Part shown: positions 1-17,690 of the stretch, piece by piece
Layout: each line of letters begins with the position of its first letter
Position numbering within the stretch: the first letter of the stretch is position 1
Source of the DNA: Ailanthus altissimus
Lineage: Eukaryota > Streptophyta > Magnoliopsida > Sapindales > Simaroubaceae
Direction of reading: 5' to 3'
NCBI GenBank assembly: GCA_946807835.1
Contig: OX327709.1
Coordinates: 20,523,501-20,587,500, forward strand
Length of the DNA stretch: 64,000 nucleotides
Position numbers and translations under genes: made by a program
The notes under the pieces: generated by a model
Told to the model about the DNA's origin: nothing
The model's input: only the letters and a program-made list of their open reading frames with translations
Databases searched by the model: none

Positions 1-376
1 AGCAGTCCAGGCCCCATATGTGCTTGCAAATAAACACATTACATCAGAGTTGCTTTGACAAATTGAGCGATATGGTACGCATAATAGTGATGAAAAATCC
101 CAATCCTAAAATCTGAATGGCCGCATATTTATCCCGTCACAGGCATTTTGCTTCAGAAATTATGATTCCGAGAAAAGTCTTCCTTTCGGCTGAAACGATT
201 ACTTATTCTATGATGTGAAAGTTGGGTTCCAGCTCTATTTTGAAATTAAGAATCTTTTATGATTTTACCATTGAAACCAAAATAAATAGCAGTAGGTAGA
301 TAAAGGAGTTCGCTACATATCGTCGTAATTTTGTATGTAGTTGGTTAAGAATTCCAATAAAGCAGTAGAAATAAGC
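1..376 (+). promoter_or_regulatory. Upstream region of the SDR gene
   Basis: This is the sequence before the ATG at 377. A weak TATA-like AAATAAATAG lies near 281-290, about 90 bases before the ATG. Bases of about 60-330 have a clear diverged copy at 33763-34045, including the shared words ATATTTATCC, GTCACAGGCATTTT and CTTCAGAA. Conservation of these words in two places suggests a promoter duplicated together with an SDR gene. The transcription start cannot be fixed by eye. Confidence 0.5.
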
Positions 377-5628
<5,252 letters not shown>

Positions 5629-5724
5629 AAAGATGGATCATCTTCTATTTCTGGCTGTCATTTCCAGTCAATCAAGGTTTCTCTTCCTTCCAATGACTGG
5701 AACCCTCCTCAAATGTTTCTCATT

Positions 5725-5730
5725 AATAAA
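5725..5730 (+). terminator. Poly(A) signal of the SDR gene
   Basis: AATAAA lies 97 bases after the SDR stop codon in a T-rich 3' region, a normal distance for a plant 3' UTR. Confidence 0.6.
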
Positions 5731-5735
5731 GAAAC

Positions 5736-6114
5736 CAGGGTTGTTTTAATGTTGTTAGCTTGTCGGTGTAGCCATCATCGTTTTGGCATATGGTACCCTC
5801 GTAAATTTAGCTGCCAAATATCTATCATCCTATCAATAATACTAAGGTGACATTTGTTTTCCTTCCGCTGAATTTTAAATTCCCATAAATCCAATTAGTA
5901 TGAATAGATTTCATATTTAAAATGATAAGATTATTTTTTCTTGTTCATGTATGAGAAATAATATATGAAAACTAGCATTTTAACATATACTTCTTCTTAA
6001 GAATTGAGATGGAAATGTGGGTGGAAATTGTCCTCAGACCGCAGAGGAATCAACCCATAAGAAGGATCCGAACGAGATGGAAATGTGGGTGGAAATTGAG
6101 ATGGTTTGACAGTT
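5736..6114. other. Intergenic, with a 25-bp direct repeat
   Basis: No gene is visible. A 25-base segment starting GAGATGGAAATGTGGGTGG at 6006 is repeated exactly at 6074, and the first seven bases occur a third time at 6099. Confidence 0.7.
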
Positions 6115-7350
6115 AAATTTTTAGGAAAATAAAATTTTATTCTCTTATTTTATGTGTATATACCAACTTAGTTTTTATATTTTAATAATTATTATGTTAA
6201 ACCTTACGGTTAGAAATTTATTGTTAAATGTTTACTTTTTTACTATTTTTTCTATAATATCTTTAATTAAATATCTATTAATCATCTGACACGTATCTTA
6301 ACTTAATTGATTAAAACTTTTATTAAAAATTTTAAAAATTAATTAAATGAAATTAAAATTTTAAAGAAAATAAAATAAAATTACCACTAGACTCCATTTT
6401 TTATAATCTACACAATAATATAGTTATTTTTCTGTAAAATAATACAAAAAAGCCAAAATAGTAGGGAAGGGGAGTGGCACCGTCGCTCACCGTCAAACGA
6501 AGTCACCGCCCCCACCTATAAATAGATCACGAAAAATAAAGTCTAATGATATTAAATTTAACCTTTATTAGTATCCCACCATCGCCGAAAAATGGCGGCC
6601 GACCAATCACTATTTTCGACAATGGTGGGCAATAAATATATTAATTATTTTATTTTTTAAAATATATTTATTATATATATAAATATATAAATCAATTACA
6701 TGATGACATGTGTTATTTGTAATTAATTATATTATGACACATGTGCTTTATTTATTAATTTACTCTTAACAATATTTATTCCTTAAAAAAATATTTATTA
6801 AATATATAAATCAATTGCATGATGACATGTATTATTTGTAACTAACCATATTATTATACATGTCATTTATTTATTAAATATATATTTATTAATTTACTTT
6901 TAAAAATATTTATTTCTTAAAAATATATTATTAAAAATATTAATCAATTATATGATGATACGAGTCCTTTATTTATTAAATATATATTTATTAATTTATT
7001 TAAAAAAATATATTTATTACATATATATTTATTAATTTACTTTTAAAAATATTTATTCTTTAAAAAATACATTTATTATAAATATTAACCAATTATATTA
7101 TGACACGTGTCATTAATAACCTATCATTTTATGACATGTCTCATGTTACTTATCATATTACTGTTTGAACTAATATTTGGCAATTTTATTTTATTAATGA
7201 CAAAAATACTATTTTACCTTTAAAGAGAGCTTATTTATCAGTATAATTCTAATGGTATAGATTAATGTGGTAATTATTAAAATATGGGGGATTAAGTTAA
7301 TATATACTCATAAAATAAAAGATTAAAATATTATTTTTCCTAAATTATTT
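6115..7350. mobile_element. Non-autonomous long-TIR foldback element
   Basis: The left end (6115 onward, AAATTTTTAGGAAAATAA) pairs with the complement of the right end (7350 backward, AAATAATTTAGGAAAAATAA) for well over 100 bases, including the shared ATTTTATG.GTATATA and ATATTTTAATAATTA words. No coding region is present. Its GC-rich core (about 6470-6630) has CGCCGAAAAATGG followed by an inverted echo in TTTTCGACAATGGTGG. The same core words recur near 48660-48710 and 49265-49310, so at least two copies of the family are in the window. Mutator-like is the best guess from the TIR length. Confidence 0.7.
6690..7110 (+). repeat. Degenerate tandem repeat inside the foldback
   Basis: Units of very roughly 110-125 bases repeat about four times, each with an AATCAATTACATGATGACATGT-like block (shown in part), a TATTATGACACATGT-like block and a TTTATTTATTAA stretch. 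Copies are diverged and partly truncated. Confidence 0.6.
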
Positions 7351-9069
7351 GTTTTAATCGAATTATTATTGTTCAATGTATGTTTTTGATGCTGATCTCA
7401 AAGAAATGGGTCGACCTTTGAGGATAATAAGGACTCTTCATTTAGTTTTGTTACAAAGATAGAAAAAAGATTGATAATGGTTTCAAGATTATGAGAAATG
7501 TAAGCGATTAACTAATTTTATTGATGTTTTGCTTTAGAATAAGTGGATAACGATTTTTGACTTGAGAATTGTTCCTTACTTGATTATACAATAATTTGTT
7601 GTGTTTTTGGATTAGATATGTTGTTGAAATATATATTTTTGATCAGAATGAGCCGTTGTCAATTGTCATAGAAGGGTTAATTAGAAATTTTTTTTTTTTG
7701 ATTGACCATCACAAATACAATGTATTATGAACAATGAATGCCATTGTAAATACTATAACGAAGTATTAAATAAAAATTATTATCAAGTGACCATTTTCTT
7801 TGTGATCACCTTTAACTATCAAAATTATATCTTTTTCAACCACTTAATGCAATCATAAATATAATTTTAATATTAATTATATATTGTGATTTGCAATTTG
7901 TTAACAACAAAGGAAAAATGAAAGTCGTAAATAATTTCAAGTTATCAAAAATAATTATATTATCAATAATATGTTATCTTCAAAAAGAATTTGTAATTAG
8001 TCAATTAGCATGAATATCAAATAGAACAACTCGAGCCTCAAAAAAACCAATCATGGATATTATCAAAGACATATTTATTCTAATCCTAAAATGCCATTTG
8101 AGGACTCGCAATTTTTGGGACACCATAAACATGAGACGGCCATGAGTAGAGATAGAAATCCAAGTACTAGTAGCAAATTTTTTATGTTTAGATGTGTAAT
8201 TATGTTTAATTAAGATTTTTCTCACTCTTTTATTCTCTCGCTTCTCTAATAATTTTTCTTCTCTTTTTTTTTGTTTTCACAACATTTGTCTTCTTCACTC
8301 CTCTCCTTCCCATGACTTTTTTTTTTTCCATCAAAAGATTATATTTTATCTTGCAAATTTTGTTTTGAGTCTTTAAAGTTATAAAAGACCGAGATAGAAT
8401 ATGAGTTGCTTGAAGAACTTTGAGATTTGTGATCATTCTAAGCTAATAATGAAGGACCAAACTACAAGATTAATTTTTTTTAATAAAAAATACAATATTA
8501 ATGAATGATTTTAGTGCACAAAGTCTAGCTAAGAGAGAGAGAGAGAGAGAGATTGAGATAAAGAATCTACACCTTTAGATTAGTATTTTGCTGCGCATGG
8601 ACACTACAAAGAAGAGTCTTAATTTTTAAAGTTGAAATTCTAAAAATACACTAAAAATGAATTAAAAAAAAGAAAGAAATAAGAGAAATATGATTTAGGA
8701 GTGTTTAATTATGTTAAATACTAAAAGTAAGAAAAATTCCACTTTCAACCCTACTTTCATCTTAATTTATCTATTAGGGCTTTGATTTTTATTAAATACT
8801 TAATCATATCATTTTTATTATCATTTTCATACTTAAAAAATGAACGTTTACCCCTAAATTGTTGCTAAAATATTTGTAATCATAAATAAACAGTACCAAA
8901 AAACTACTCTAGTAAATACAATAAAAATTGATTTATACACACCATAATTGGAAGAAAACCACCCATAAATTATATTTTTAATTTTTTTTAACAAAAAAAT
9001 GTAGCTTATTAGAATAATGAATTCCTTGCGTTCTAGTTCAAATATTTTTAATATGTTAAATGTATTAAA
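7351..9069. other. Intergenic, no gene recognised
   Basis: AT-rich sequence with scattered short open frames but no domain, splice pattern or paired ends that I could recognise. A (GA)n run lies at 8532-8552. Confidence 0.6.
8532..8552. repeat. (GA)n microsatellite
   Basis: Ten uninterrupted GA units in otherwise AT-rich sequence. Confidence 0.95.
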
Positions 9070-9717
9070 TGTTGAAGTGGAAGCATAAAAATAAGTAATA
9101 TCACTTAAATAATAATATACAAAATAAGTAATTAAAGAATTAGAGAGAGAATAATAGAAGAAGAACACATAAAATTTATGTGGTTCGATAACTTGCCTAC
9201 TTCTACGGCAGATCAAAATCACTCATTCTTCTTATTAAATCACTAGGCATCTACAAATTATGCATTTTACATGAAATACTCACAAAGAAACACTTTCTCT
9301 CACAATCTAGGGATTTCTCTCACTAAGAATCACAAAGTATATTTAAATCACAAAGATTTCTTTCAAGATCACAAATATGTGTTTACAAGCTAATAAAGAG
9401 CTTTATATAGGCTTTAGGATGTCCTATATTTACCCTAAACGTGTGAGAGTCATATTAGGGAGTCCCCGAGCAAGTGGAAGACAAAGCAAGTCACAACAAT
9501 TCAGGAAAAACCTTTCTTGTGCTAGGCCGCCCGTCTGGATGCTACAACACTGGTCACCTGGCACAACAGTGCTTAGGTTCTGTTCTGGGCGCCACGGCAC
9601 CCACATTTGGGCACCGTCCCTTGTGTCTTTTGCATCTGTCTTCGATCCTCGCGTACCCTACGCACTTGGCTATCTCTCCAAATCATATTCCGATAATTTT
9701 TAATCAATATTCTCACA
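9070..9717 (-). repeat. 3' LTR of the Copia element
   Basis: On the minus strand it starts TGTGAGAATATTGATT and ends in CA. It matches 15016-15698 over its length but has a different GC-rich central stretch (about 9520-9610), showing age. Confidence 0.9.
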
Positions 9718-9779
9718 AATCCCCTCCTTGATTCAAAATCATCCATAAAGTAACTTGATCTTTCATTTCCGCATCTTCG

Positions 9780-12700
9780 GTCACCCTTACAAAATAGTGA
9801 CTCCGGTTAAGTCCTTACATAGGATGAACTTAACTGAGGACAGTGACTTAATCAATATGTTAGCAGGGTTTTCAGACAATGCTATCTTTGTTAGACTAAC
9901 TTCTCTTGTCTAGATTACCTGCATAATCTGAGTCTATGTATCCTCTTACCATTTCACTGTTGTCCTCATCTCTCTTATACATCAGCCGGTGATTTGACAT
10001 CCCCTTAAGATATCTCAAAATTCACTTCACTACAAGCTAGTGATCTTTATTTGGATTTACCATGTATCTACTCACCACACTTACGGCCTGTATTATGTCT
10101 GGTCTTGTGCAAACTATTGTATACATGATGCTCCCACAGCGCTTGCATATGGTACTTTACTCATCTGCAGTTTCTTCTCTTCGGATGTCAACGACTGTGC
10201 AACTAAAAGTTTAAAATGCATGACCAAAGGAGTAGAGACAGCTTGTTTACACTCAAAATATAACGCGGCTATCGTAGTATAGATTGAGGTGTCGATCCCA
10301 CGAGGAAGGTCTTGGCAAAATAGGTTGGTAAAGTAAAATATTAAAGCAGTAGCAAAGGATAAAATTAATTGATTTAAGTGGATGAGATAGAATTGTCTAT
10401 GATTTCAAGGAAATGTCTTATGATAATTCAAACAAGGCTTTGAGAATCACAATTATGCTTTATAAACCTACTCTACACTTTGATTCAGTGTTTATAACTC
10501 AATTGACAGTTTTACATCTAAACAATCAATCGAAAGATATGTAAAATATAGCACATTTGATAACGCATACATTGGATATGACTAAACTCTTTTGCAAATA
10601 TTAACACAAATCATGTTTATTTATACAAGTTATCTAAGATCGACAATATATCATTTTGACAATATTGTAGTAAAAAATCAACTTGAATATCAAACATTTA
10701 TTGCCCTTACATGTTATCCAAGATCGACAATATATCAATTTGACAATATTGCAGTAAAAGATTAACATATAAAATAATGTAACCAATAACAATTATAATT
10801 CAACAAGAATCACATAAGAAAAGTATAACTGAACATATATGAGATATGAGAATTATAACCTCTGGATTATAGAAAATAAACTAGATAAGAGTTTAATCAA
10901 AACCAAACTTACAACATTTGTAGCTCTTGACAACGAATCAAAGCATGGAAGTAGATTTATTACACATAAAAGTTCATCTCTTAGCCTTGTCAAAAACTCT
11001 AGCCTAAATTACAATACATGTTAATGAGAAGAAAAGAATAGAGAATTATTTAATGTTAAAAACGTCCTAAGAGTCTCCTTATATAGGCAATGAATGGAAA
11101 TATATCATGGATGACATCAATCTTCAATAATTTTAGGCCAATAACTCATTCATCCACTTGCAGCACATTTTTAATAATGTACATGACCGATGTAGCCTCT
11201 GTGGTTGACATGAAAGTTGTAGTATTTTGTCTCTTCTTTCCATAGGAACTATGTTCATGCAAATTGGATGAGTATCCAATGAGATATGAGTAAAATTCCA
11301 AAGATACATCAGATTTCGGCCAACAACCATTTTACCCACTTGCAATGCGATTTGGTCCATGATACCGGCTAATTTGGACTTTACCATCAACATACGAGTT
11401 ATTGATAGTTAAGTTATCATTTCACAGCATCACGAATTATACCAATTGAGTATGTATTTTGTGAGATACGGTCCAAATACATGAGTTGGGTCAAGTTGGG
11501 CAGAAGTTGTAGCCCGATTCTATTGTTTTTTAATGTTTAGCCCATAACATGTTGGATTTGGCTTTTCCACTATTCTTCAAATTTATGTAAGATTGAGTCA
11601 TGTTGCACCAGGTTCAAGAATTTCTTCATTTTGATTTCTACATTGAGAGTTATGTCCATTTTACCTAAACCTGTCCAAATAACATTTATTAATCATAATT
11701 TAAGTAGAACGCTTTATTTTAAGTTAAAAATACAGAAAATGTTAAAATTAGTGATATTAAATGGTGACTGAATCTCTTAACAAATATGCATTTTCATGTG
11801 TTCATCACAGCTTTTGCGTTGAACATACCAAACCTATCTACAACTTTGATTATATATCATTGTTGGGACAAAAAGATAACATCTCTTCTTTCCCTCACAA
11901 TATCCATACCCAATATTCTCTTCGCTGCTCCCAAATCCTTCATCTCAAACTCGCCACTCAAGTGCTTCTTGAGTTTTTGTATTTCTTCCATATTCTTACA
12001 TGCAATCAACATATCATTGATATATAGAAGAAAATACATCATCTCACAACTTATGTTCTTGAAGTACACGCATCCATTATACTTACTTTTACTAAAGCCA
12101 CAAGCCATCATAAACTTATTAAATCTCCTATACCACTGTCTAGATGATTGCTTTAACCTATATAATGACTTTTTTAACAAATAAGTATGATCTTCTTTCC
12201 TGAGCTCCTCGGACCCTTACGGTTGTGCCATGTATATCGTCTCTTCAAGTTCTCTATGCAGAAAAGCTGTCTTTACATCCATCTGTTCTAGATGTAAATC
12301 AAGATTTGTACACATGGCAAACAAAGTTAACCCCCTCTCTCTGAGTAAAACCTTATGTAACTAACTTAGCCTTGAATATTGTATGCTCCATCCCCAGTAT
12401 CCCCTCTTTCACCTTATACACCTACTTGCACCAAACTAGTTTCTTTTGAGGTCTCTCTATCAATTTTTAAGTATTGTTCTTCTTAAGAGTACTAATCTCT
12501 TCTTTTATCGCCTGCTGTTATTCTTTCTTATTTTCACTCTTCATAGCCTCACCATATATTCTAAGCTCATTGTACTCAAGAGTGTAAGTAGAATTAAAAG
12601 TATGTGTAACTAGATCTGCTTGCGCATACCTGGTTATTGGGTTTATCATTCTCCTTAACCAGTTTCTAGCTAGTTGGTACTCTTTAAGTTCCATTTCAGA

Positions 12701-14984
12701 AGTTCTAATCTTTTCTTAGGTGGACTTGAAGGAACTAACTAATATTCTTGGTTCTTCTTCAAGGATCTCTTTGTTGAAGTACTGATTTGTGGGTATATCA
12801 GATCTACTCTCAGGCTCCACTTCAACTTCTATTGACTCAGGTACTGAGTCTTTTTTGGGCATAGGTTTTTCTTTCTCATTTTTTTGGGAAGCTTTCAGCA
12901 TGGTCGTCTCATCGAATATCACATCACAGCTTATGATACTCCTTGGTGATGTCAAGTCTTTACATCACACTTTATTTCTTTTTACTCATTCGGGATATTC
13001 TATGAATACCCCTTTGATAGCTCTACGTTCCAACTTTCCCTCCTTAACATGTATAGAGGTAAGGTAATCAAATATTCTCAGGTATTCGTACTTAGGAGGA
13101 TTGCCAGATCATTTCTTTTCTGGCATTTTGAAGTCAATTGCTGAGGAGTGACTTCTATTAATCAAATAAGCTACAGTCACTATAGTTTCTCCCCAAAATG
13201 CCTTAGATATCTTCGCATTGGTAAGCATGCATCTAACATTTTCAAGTAGGGTACCATTCATCCTTTCAGCTACATCATTCTACTGTGGTATTGATCTTAT
13301 CATTCTATGCCTTGCAATCCCATACTTAGTACAAAACCCATTAAACTCTCTATTATAAAACTCGAAGTTATTGTCAGTTCTTAACTTCTTCACCATTTTG
13401 CCAGTCTGATTCTCAACAAGAGCCTTTCAAGTCTTAAACACATTAAAAGCTTGATCCTTACTCTTTAACACATAGACCCATAGCTTCATTGAATAGTCAT
13501 TAATCAAATTGAGAAAATACTTGGCACCACCACGAGTAGCTGTCTGAGCTGGTCTCCAAAGATCTAAGTATATATAGTCAAGAGTCCCTTTAGTCTTGTG
13601 CTCGCCAGTACTAAACCTCACCCTATGTGCTTTCTCAAGCACACAATGCTCACAAAACTCCAATGGCTGAAACTTATCCTCACTAAATGCTTTTTGACTA
13701 AATAACTCCTTCAGGTTTTTTCACCTTGGTGTACCAGTTTAAGATGTCATAACTTGATTTGCATATTCTCATCATCTACAGAGAATAATATAGAACCACT
13801 TACAACTTTACCCTTAAGCACATAAACGTTTTTGTGCTTCTCTCCTCTCATTACCACTATAGAACCCTTCAACACTCTCAAAACCCCTTTATTGATCCTA
13901 ATGGAACACTTATTATGGTCTAAGGTCCCTAGTGAGATCAAGTTTCTCTTGAGGTCAGGAACATACCTAACATCTATCAACTCTCTCACTCGCCCATCAT
14001 GCAGCCTAAATTTAACACTACCAATTCCCATCATCTGACATGCAATATCATTACCTATTAACACCTTACCACCACTAATAGGTTAAAACTTTATAACCAA
14101 GACTTGTGTGGACATATGTAAAAGGTACAACCAGAATTAAGAACCTATTGTCCAGTACTCTTACCATCATTAACGACTAAAGTCTTTATACTGTCATAGC
14201 TATCATCATAGGCAAGCGCAACATCCGCTTTCTTCTTGTCATGTGTTTTCTTCTTTGGACAATCATTTATAAAGTGTCTCTCTTTCTTGCAGTAATAACA
14301 CTTTTTAGAAGTCCTAGACTTCGATCTTGAGCACTTTTTCCTTCCATCTCTATATGAGGGTCATTCTCTTACAAATAAACTTTCTGCATTGCCCTCAAAC
14401 TGCTTCCCTAATAACTTTGAGTTTAATTATGATTTCATATCATTCAACGTTAAACTTTCTCTGTCATAGAGAAATGTATCAAAAAAGCTCTCATAACTAT
14501 TGAAAAGTAAACTCAGTAAGATAATCGCCCTATCTTCATCTTCTATTTTGATGTTGATAGACTTAAGATCAAGAATGATATTGTTGAAGTCATCTATATG
14601 ATCTTTCATCTACATCCCTTCTGACATAGATAACTGATACAACTTCTTCGTTATATGCAATCTGTTAGCCAACGACTTCTGCATATAAAGCGAGTTAAGG
14701 TTCTTCTAAAGACTAATCATCGTCGTCTCACACGTTACTTCCATCAATACTTCATCGCTCAACGATAGAATGATTGTGCTGTGAGTTCTTTTTGAAATGT
14801 CCCTTCTTTCTACTTCAGCTCTAGATGACTCTAACATTTTTTTTTCTTTACTAGATGGAGCTGCAGTCTCCTCTAATGCTGAGCATAACTGTTAACTCAC
14901 CAATAACGCCTTTACCTTCATCTTCTACATATTAAAGTCATTCGTACCATTGAATTTCTCTACCTCATATTTGGGTGTGGTCAT
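9780..14984 (-). pseudogene. Copia gag-pol polyprotein remnant
   Basis: The frame opens at an ATG (complement of 14982-14984) with MTTPKYEVEKFNGTNDF, a typical Copia gag start. A UBN2-type gag segment lies at 14427-14609 and a CCHC knuckle (CYYCKKERHFINDC) near 14250-14300. GAG-pre-integrase is at 13747-14064 (ends in a VRYVPDLKRNLISLG motif), part of integrase at 13427-13663 (FCEHCVLEKAHRV), and reverse transcriptase at 11857-12180 with LKKSLYRLKQSSRQW and YIND where YVDD is usual. RNase H traces (VPYASAVGAS) lie near 10100-10180. In a living element this polyprotein copies RNA to DNA and integrates it. Stops and frameshifts interrupt every domain, and a solo LTR sits between the reverse transcriptase and RNase H parts. 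Confidence 0.88.
10244..11807 (+). mobile_element. Solo LTR nested in the Copia pol region
   Basis: The segment starts TGTTTACACTC and ends TTCATCA, and is flanked on both sides by CAGCT (10239-10243 and 11808-11812), a perfect 5-bp target duplication. Outside it the Copia reading frame resumes (KAVM on one side, HFKL on the other), so the insertion is well defined. No coding region or primer site is visible, which fits a 1,564-bp solo LTR. Internal near-repeats occur at 10627-10700 and 10712-10768 (GATCGACAATATATCA blocks). The strand is not certain. Confidence 0.75.
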
Positions 14985-14998
14985 GTCTACTTAAAACC

Positions 14999-15012
14999 AA
15001 GCTCTGATACTA
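14999..15012 (-). promoter_or_regulatory. Primer-binding site of the Copia element
   Basis: On the minus strand the sequence reads TTAGTATCAGAGCTTGG just inside the 5' LTR. It matches the initiator tRNA-Met complement TGGTATCAGAGC apart from one base. Confidence 0.8.
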
Positions 15013-15015
15013 ATT

Positions 15016-15698
15016 TATTGAGCGGAAGCACATAAACAAGTAATACCACCCAAGGAATATAATGCAGAACAAGTAATTAAAGAATTAAATAGAGAAAGGT
15101 AGAAGAAGAATACACAGAATTTACGTGGTTCAGCAACTTGCCTACGTCCACAAGGGATCAATATCACTCACTTTTCTTATTAAATTACTAAGCACCCACG
15201 AAGTATGCCTTTTACAATAAAAACTCACAAAGAAACACTCTCTCTTGTAATTTAGAAATTTTCTCTCACTAAGAATCACAAAGTATATTTAAATCAAAAA
15301 GATTTCTTTTAAGATCACTAAGATGTGTTTACAAGTCAATAGAGAGCATTTATATTGACTTTAGGACGTCCTAGGTTTACCGTAAACGTGTGGACTCGTA
15401 TTAAGAAGTCCTAGAGCAAGTGAAAGACGAAACAAGTCATCAACAATTCAGGAAAACCTTCTTCACACTAGGGGCTGCAGTGCCCAGTTCCTCGTTGCCG
15501 AGGCGCTGGGCCACTCGTTTTGGTGATGCGGCGCTGGGCAACGCTCAGGTTCTGTTATGGGTCCACGGCACCCACACCTGGGCACTTCCGTTTTTGTCTT
15601 TCGCCTCATTTGGTGTATGTCTTTAATCCTCGCGTACCCTATGCACTTAGCTTGCTCTTCAAATTATATTCCAATAATTTTTAATCAACATTCTCACA
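15016..15698 (-). repeat. 5' LTR of the Copia element
   Basis: On the minus strand it begins TGTGAGAATGTTGATT and ends CGCTCAATA, where CA has decayed to TA. It is 35 bp longer than its partner at 9070-9717, mainly from a GC-rich segment at about 15470-15550. Confidence 0.88.
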
Positions 15699-16325
15699 CT
15701 ATTCATCAAAATTAAACAAAGGATAAGCACGCAACAATCGTGCATAGAGTTTAATAAAGCTTGTTTAAAGGCATTTGTAATTGCCAACCTCCATTGCATA
15801 TTGACTCTTTCTTCCTTAAAGGCCGGTCCTCCAAGTATGTGAGTAAGTGCCCTCACCACTATGTTATCCAATTTATTGGGGTTAGGCTTAAAAAAAAAGT
15901 TATTAGGTTAATTTGTAAAGATGAAAAATTTTCCCCTTCTTTTCTTTGAAGATAGTTAATGATTGATCTCTTGCCTTTTGATTGCATATGAAATACAAGT
16001 AGGAACATAAGAACTCTACTCCAAACTCAGACTTTTTCCAATAATAATGTACACCTATAAATTAGATGAATTCTTATATAGTGTTGTCCTTAAGAGATTA
16101 TCTAATAAAATCATGCCTCTTATTCTAAACTTTCTCTCTCATATATATATTGCACAATTAAGATTGGTTGATCATTAAACAACGAAATATTATGTATCTA
16201 ATGTATGGTCCCATGAATGATGCAACGAGGGTAGAGTAGGTAAGACTTTCTCATAAATTCTAAGTTCCCTATAACTCTATGAGTCCGACAACTAGACCAT
16301 TCATAAAGGTTAGTGTCTATAAAAA
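15699..16325. other. Spacer between the Copia and CACTA elements
   Basis: No gene or paired ends recognised. It holds a few short open frames without domain features. Confidence 0.5.
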
Positions 16326-16349
16326 CACTATAAGAAAATTGTATTTTAG

Positions 16350-17690
16350 CCACAAAAATTTTAGCCTTATAGCAATTTTGTGGCCTATAATTACATTTGG
16401 CAACAAAATTTAATTTTGTTGCCAAATAATATAAAATAATTAATAAATTAAAAAAGCAGATATTAGCCATAATATTTTCGTGGCTAAAGGTGACATTTAG
16501 CCACGAATTAATATTTTATGGCTAATATTGTTAATACTAAATATAAAAAAAAAATCCTACTATTATATTGGCCACAAATGTAGTCGCAATTCCTTATGGC
16601 TAAAGATATAATATTTTTTCATGACCATATCTCGGCTAAATATATATATTGGCTATGAATGCTCATTCATGACTAAATGAGATACAATTGGTCACCTTAT
16701 ATTTGTGGCTTATAGAATTTAGCCACAACATATTTTGTGACTAAATATAATAAGATACTTAAAATAATATGAATATAAGTATTTAGCCACAACAATTCTT
16801 GTGGCTAAAGGAAACATTTCATAAGGAAATTTATGTTCATGGCTAATAATTTGGGCATCAAATCAAATAAATTTTGACTCAATTATAGGCCACAAATGTA
16901 GTCAAGAACCTATGGTGGCTAAAGTTGTAACTTTTAGCCACGAACATATCATAGTTAAATTTATATATCATCCATGAACACTCCTTCATAGTTAAATAAG
17001 ACAAATTTAGTCGTGCCATATTTTTGGCCTATAATGATATTTAGCCACAATATACAATTATAGTTAAATATAACGAGATACTTTATAAAAAAAATGAATA
17101 GAAGTAATTAGGCATAATAATTTTGGTGGCTAAAAGAGACATTAAGCCACAAACATATCTTTTGTGGCTAATATTTTGGGCGTAAGTGGCAAAACCTTCG
17201 CTTAATTATAGGCTACCAATGTAGCAGTAAAAATGTTGTTGATAAAAACATAATATTTAGCTACGAAAATATTGTATCTAAAGTTATCTATTGTCCAAAA
17301 ATGCTCTTTTGTGATTAAATGAGATATATTTAGCCTATAGTAATGTTTTGTCATACTATATAATTTTGTGGTTAACTAAAATGAGATATTTAGAAAATAT
17401 GAATAGAAGTAATTAGCCATGAAAAATTTGGTGGCTAAAAGAGACATTTAGTGACACATATGTTCATGGCTAATAATTTGAGTGCCAAGTGGAAAATATT
17501 TCCGCTTAATTATAGGCTGCTAATGTAGCCGTGAAAACGTCATGGCTAAAGATGTAACATTTAGTCATGTCAATATTACGAGTAAATATCGCGGATAAAT
17601 CTATGTATTGGTCATGAATATTCCATTGCAGCTAAATGAAACACACTTTTCCACAAAATTTTTGTAGCCTATAGTAATTTTTGTGGCCTA
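16350..17690. repeat. Left subterminal repeat array of the CACTA element
   Basis: Short motifs of the form TTAGCCACNAA and its complement TTNGTGGCTAAA occur dozens of times in both orientations, often as facing pairs that make small palindromes. In CACTA elements such arrays bind the transposase. Many copies have C to T changes (GTGGC to ATGGC or GTGAC), as expected of old methylated repeats. Confidence 0.88.

Larger units (their letters stand above)
9070..15698 (-). mobile_element. Ty1/Copia LTR retrotransposon, decayed, minus strand
   Basis: Two diverged LTRs in direct orientation flank a gag-pol region read on the minus strand. Internal order on that strand is gag, CCHC knuckle, GAG-pre-integrase, integrase, reverse transcriptase, RNase H, which is the Copia order. 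A purine-rich tract (complement of 9718-9731) abuts the 3' LTR and a tRNA-Met-type primer site abuts the 5' LTR. The five bases outside each end (TTAAA and CTATT) do not match, so the target duplication is lost or the ends are eroded. Many stops and an inserted solo LTR make it non-functional. Confidence 0.9.

Noticed and set aside
8854..9222. 122-codon minus-strand frame rich in F, I and Y
   Set aside because: It crosses the end of the Copia LTR at 9070 and has AT-driven composition; not a gene.
9377..9731. Two overlapping plus-strand frames in the 3' LTR
   Set aside because: The sequence is LTR, repeated at 15400-15626 with different frame breaks, and transcription of the element runs on the other strand.
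11786..12184. 132-codon plus-strand frame
   Set aside because: It is antisense to the Copia reverse transcriptase, which has clear motifs on the minus strand.
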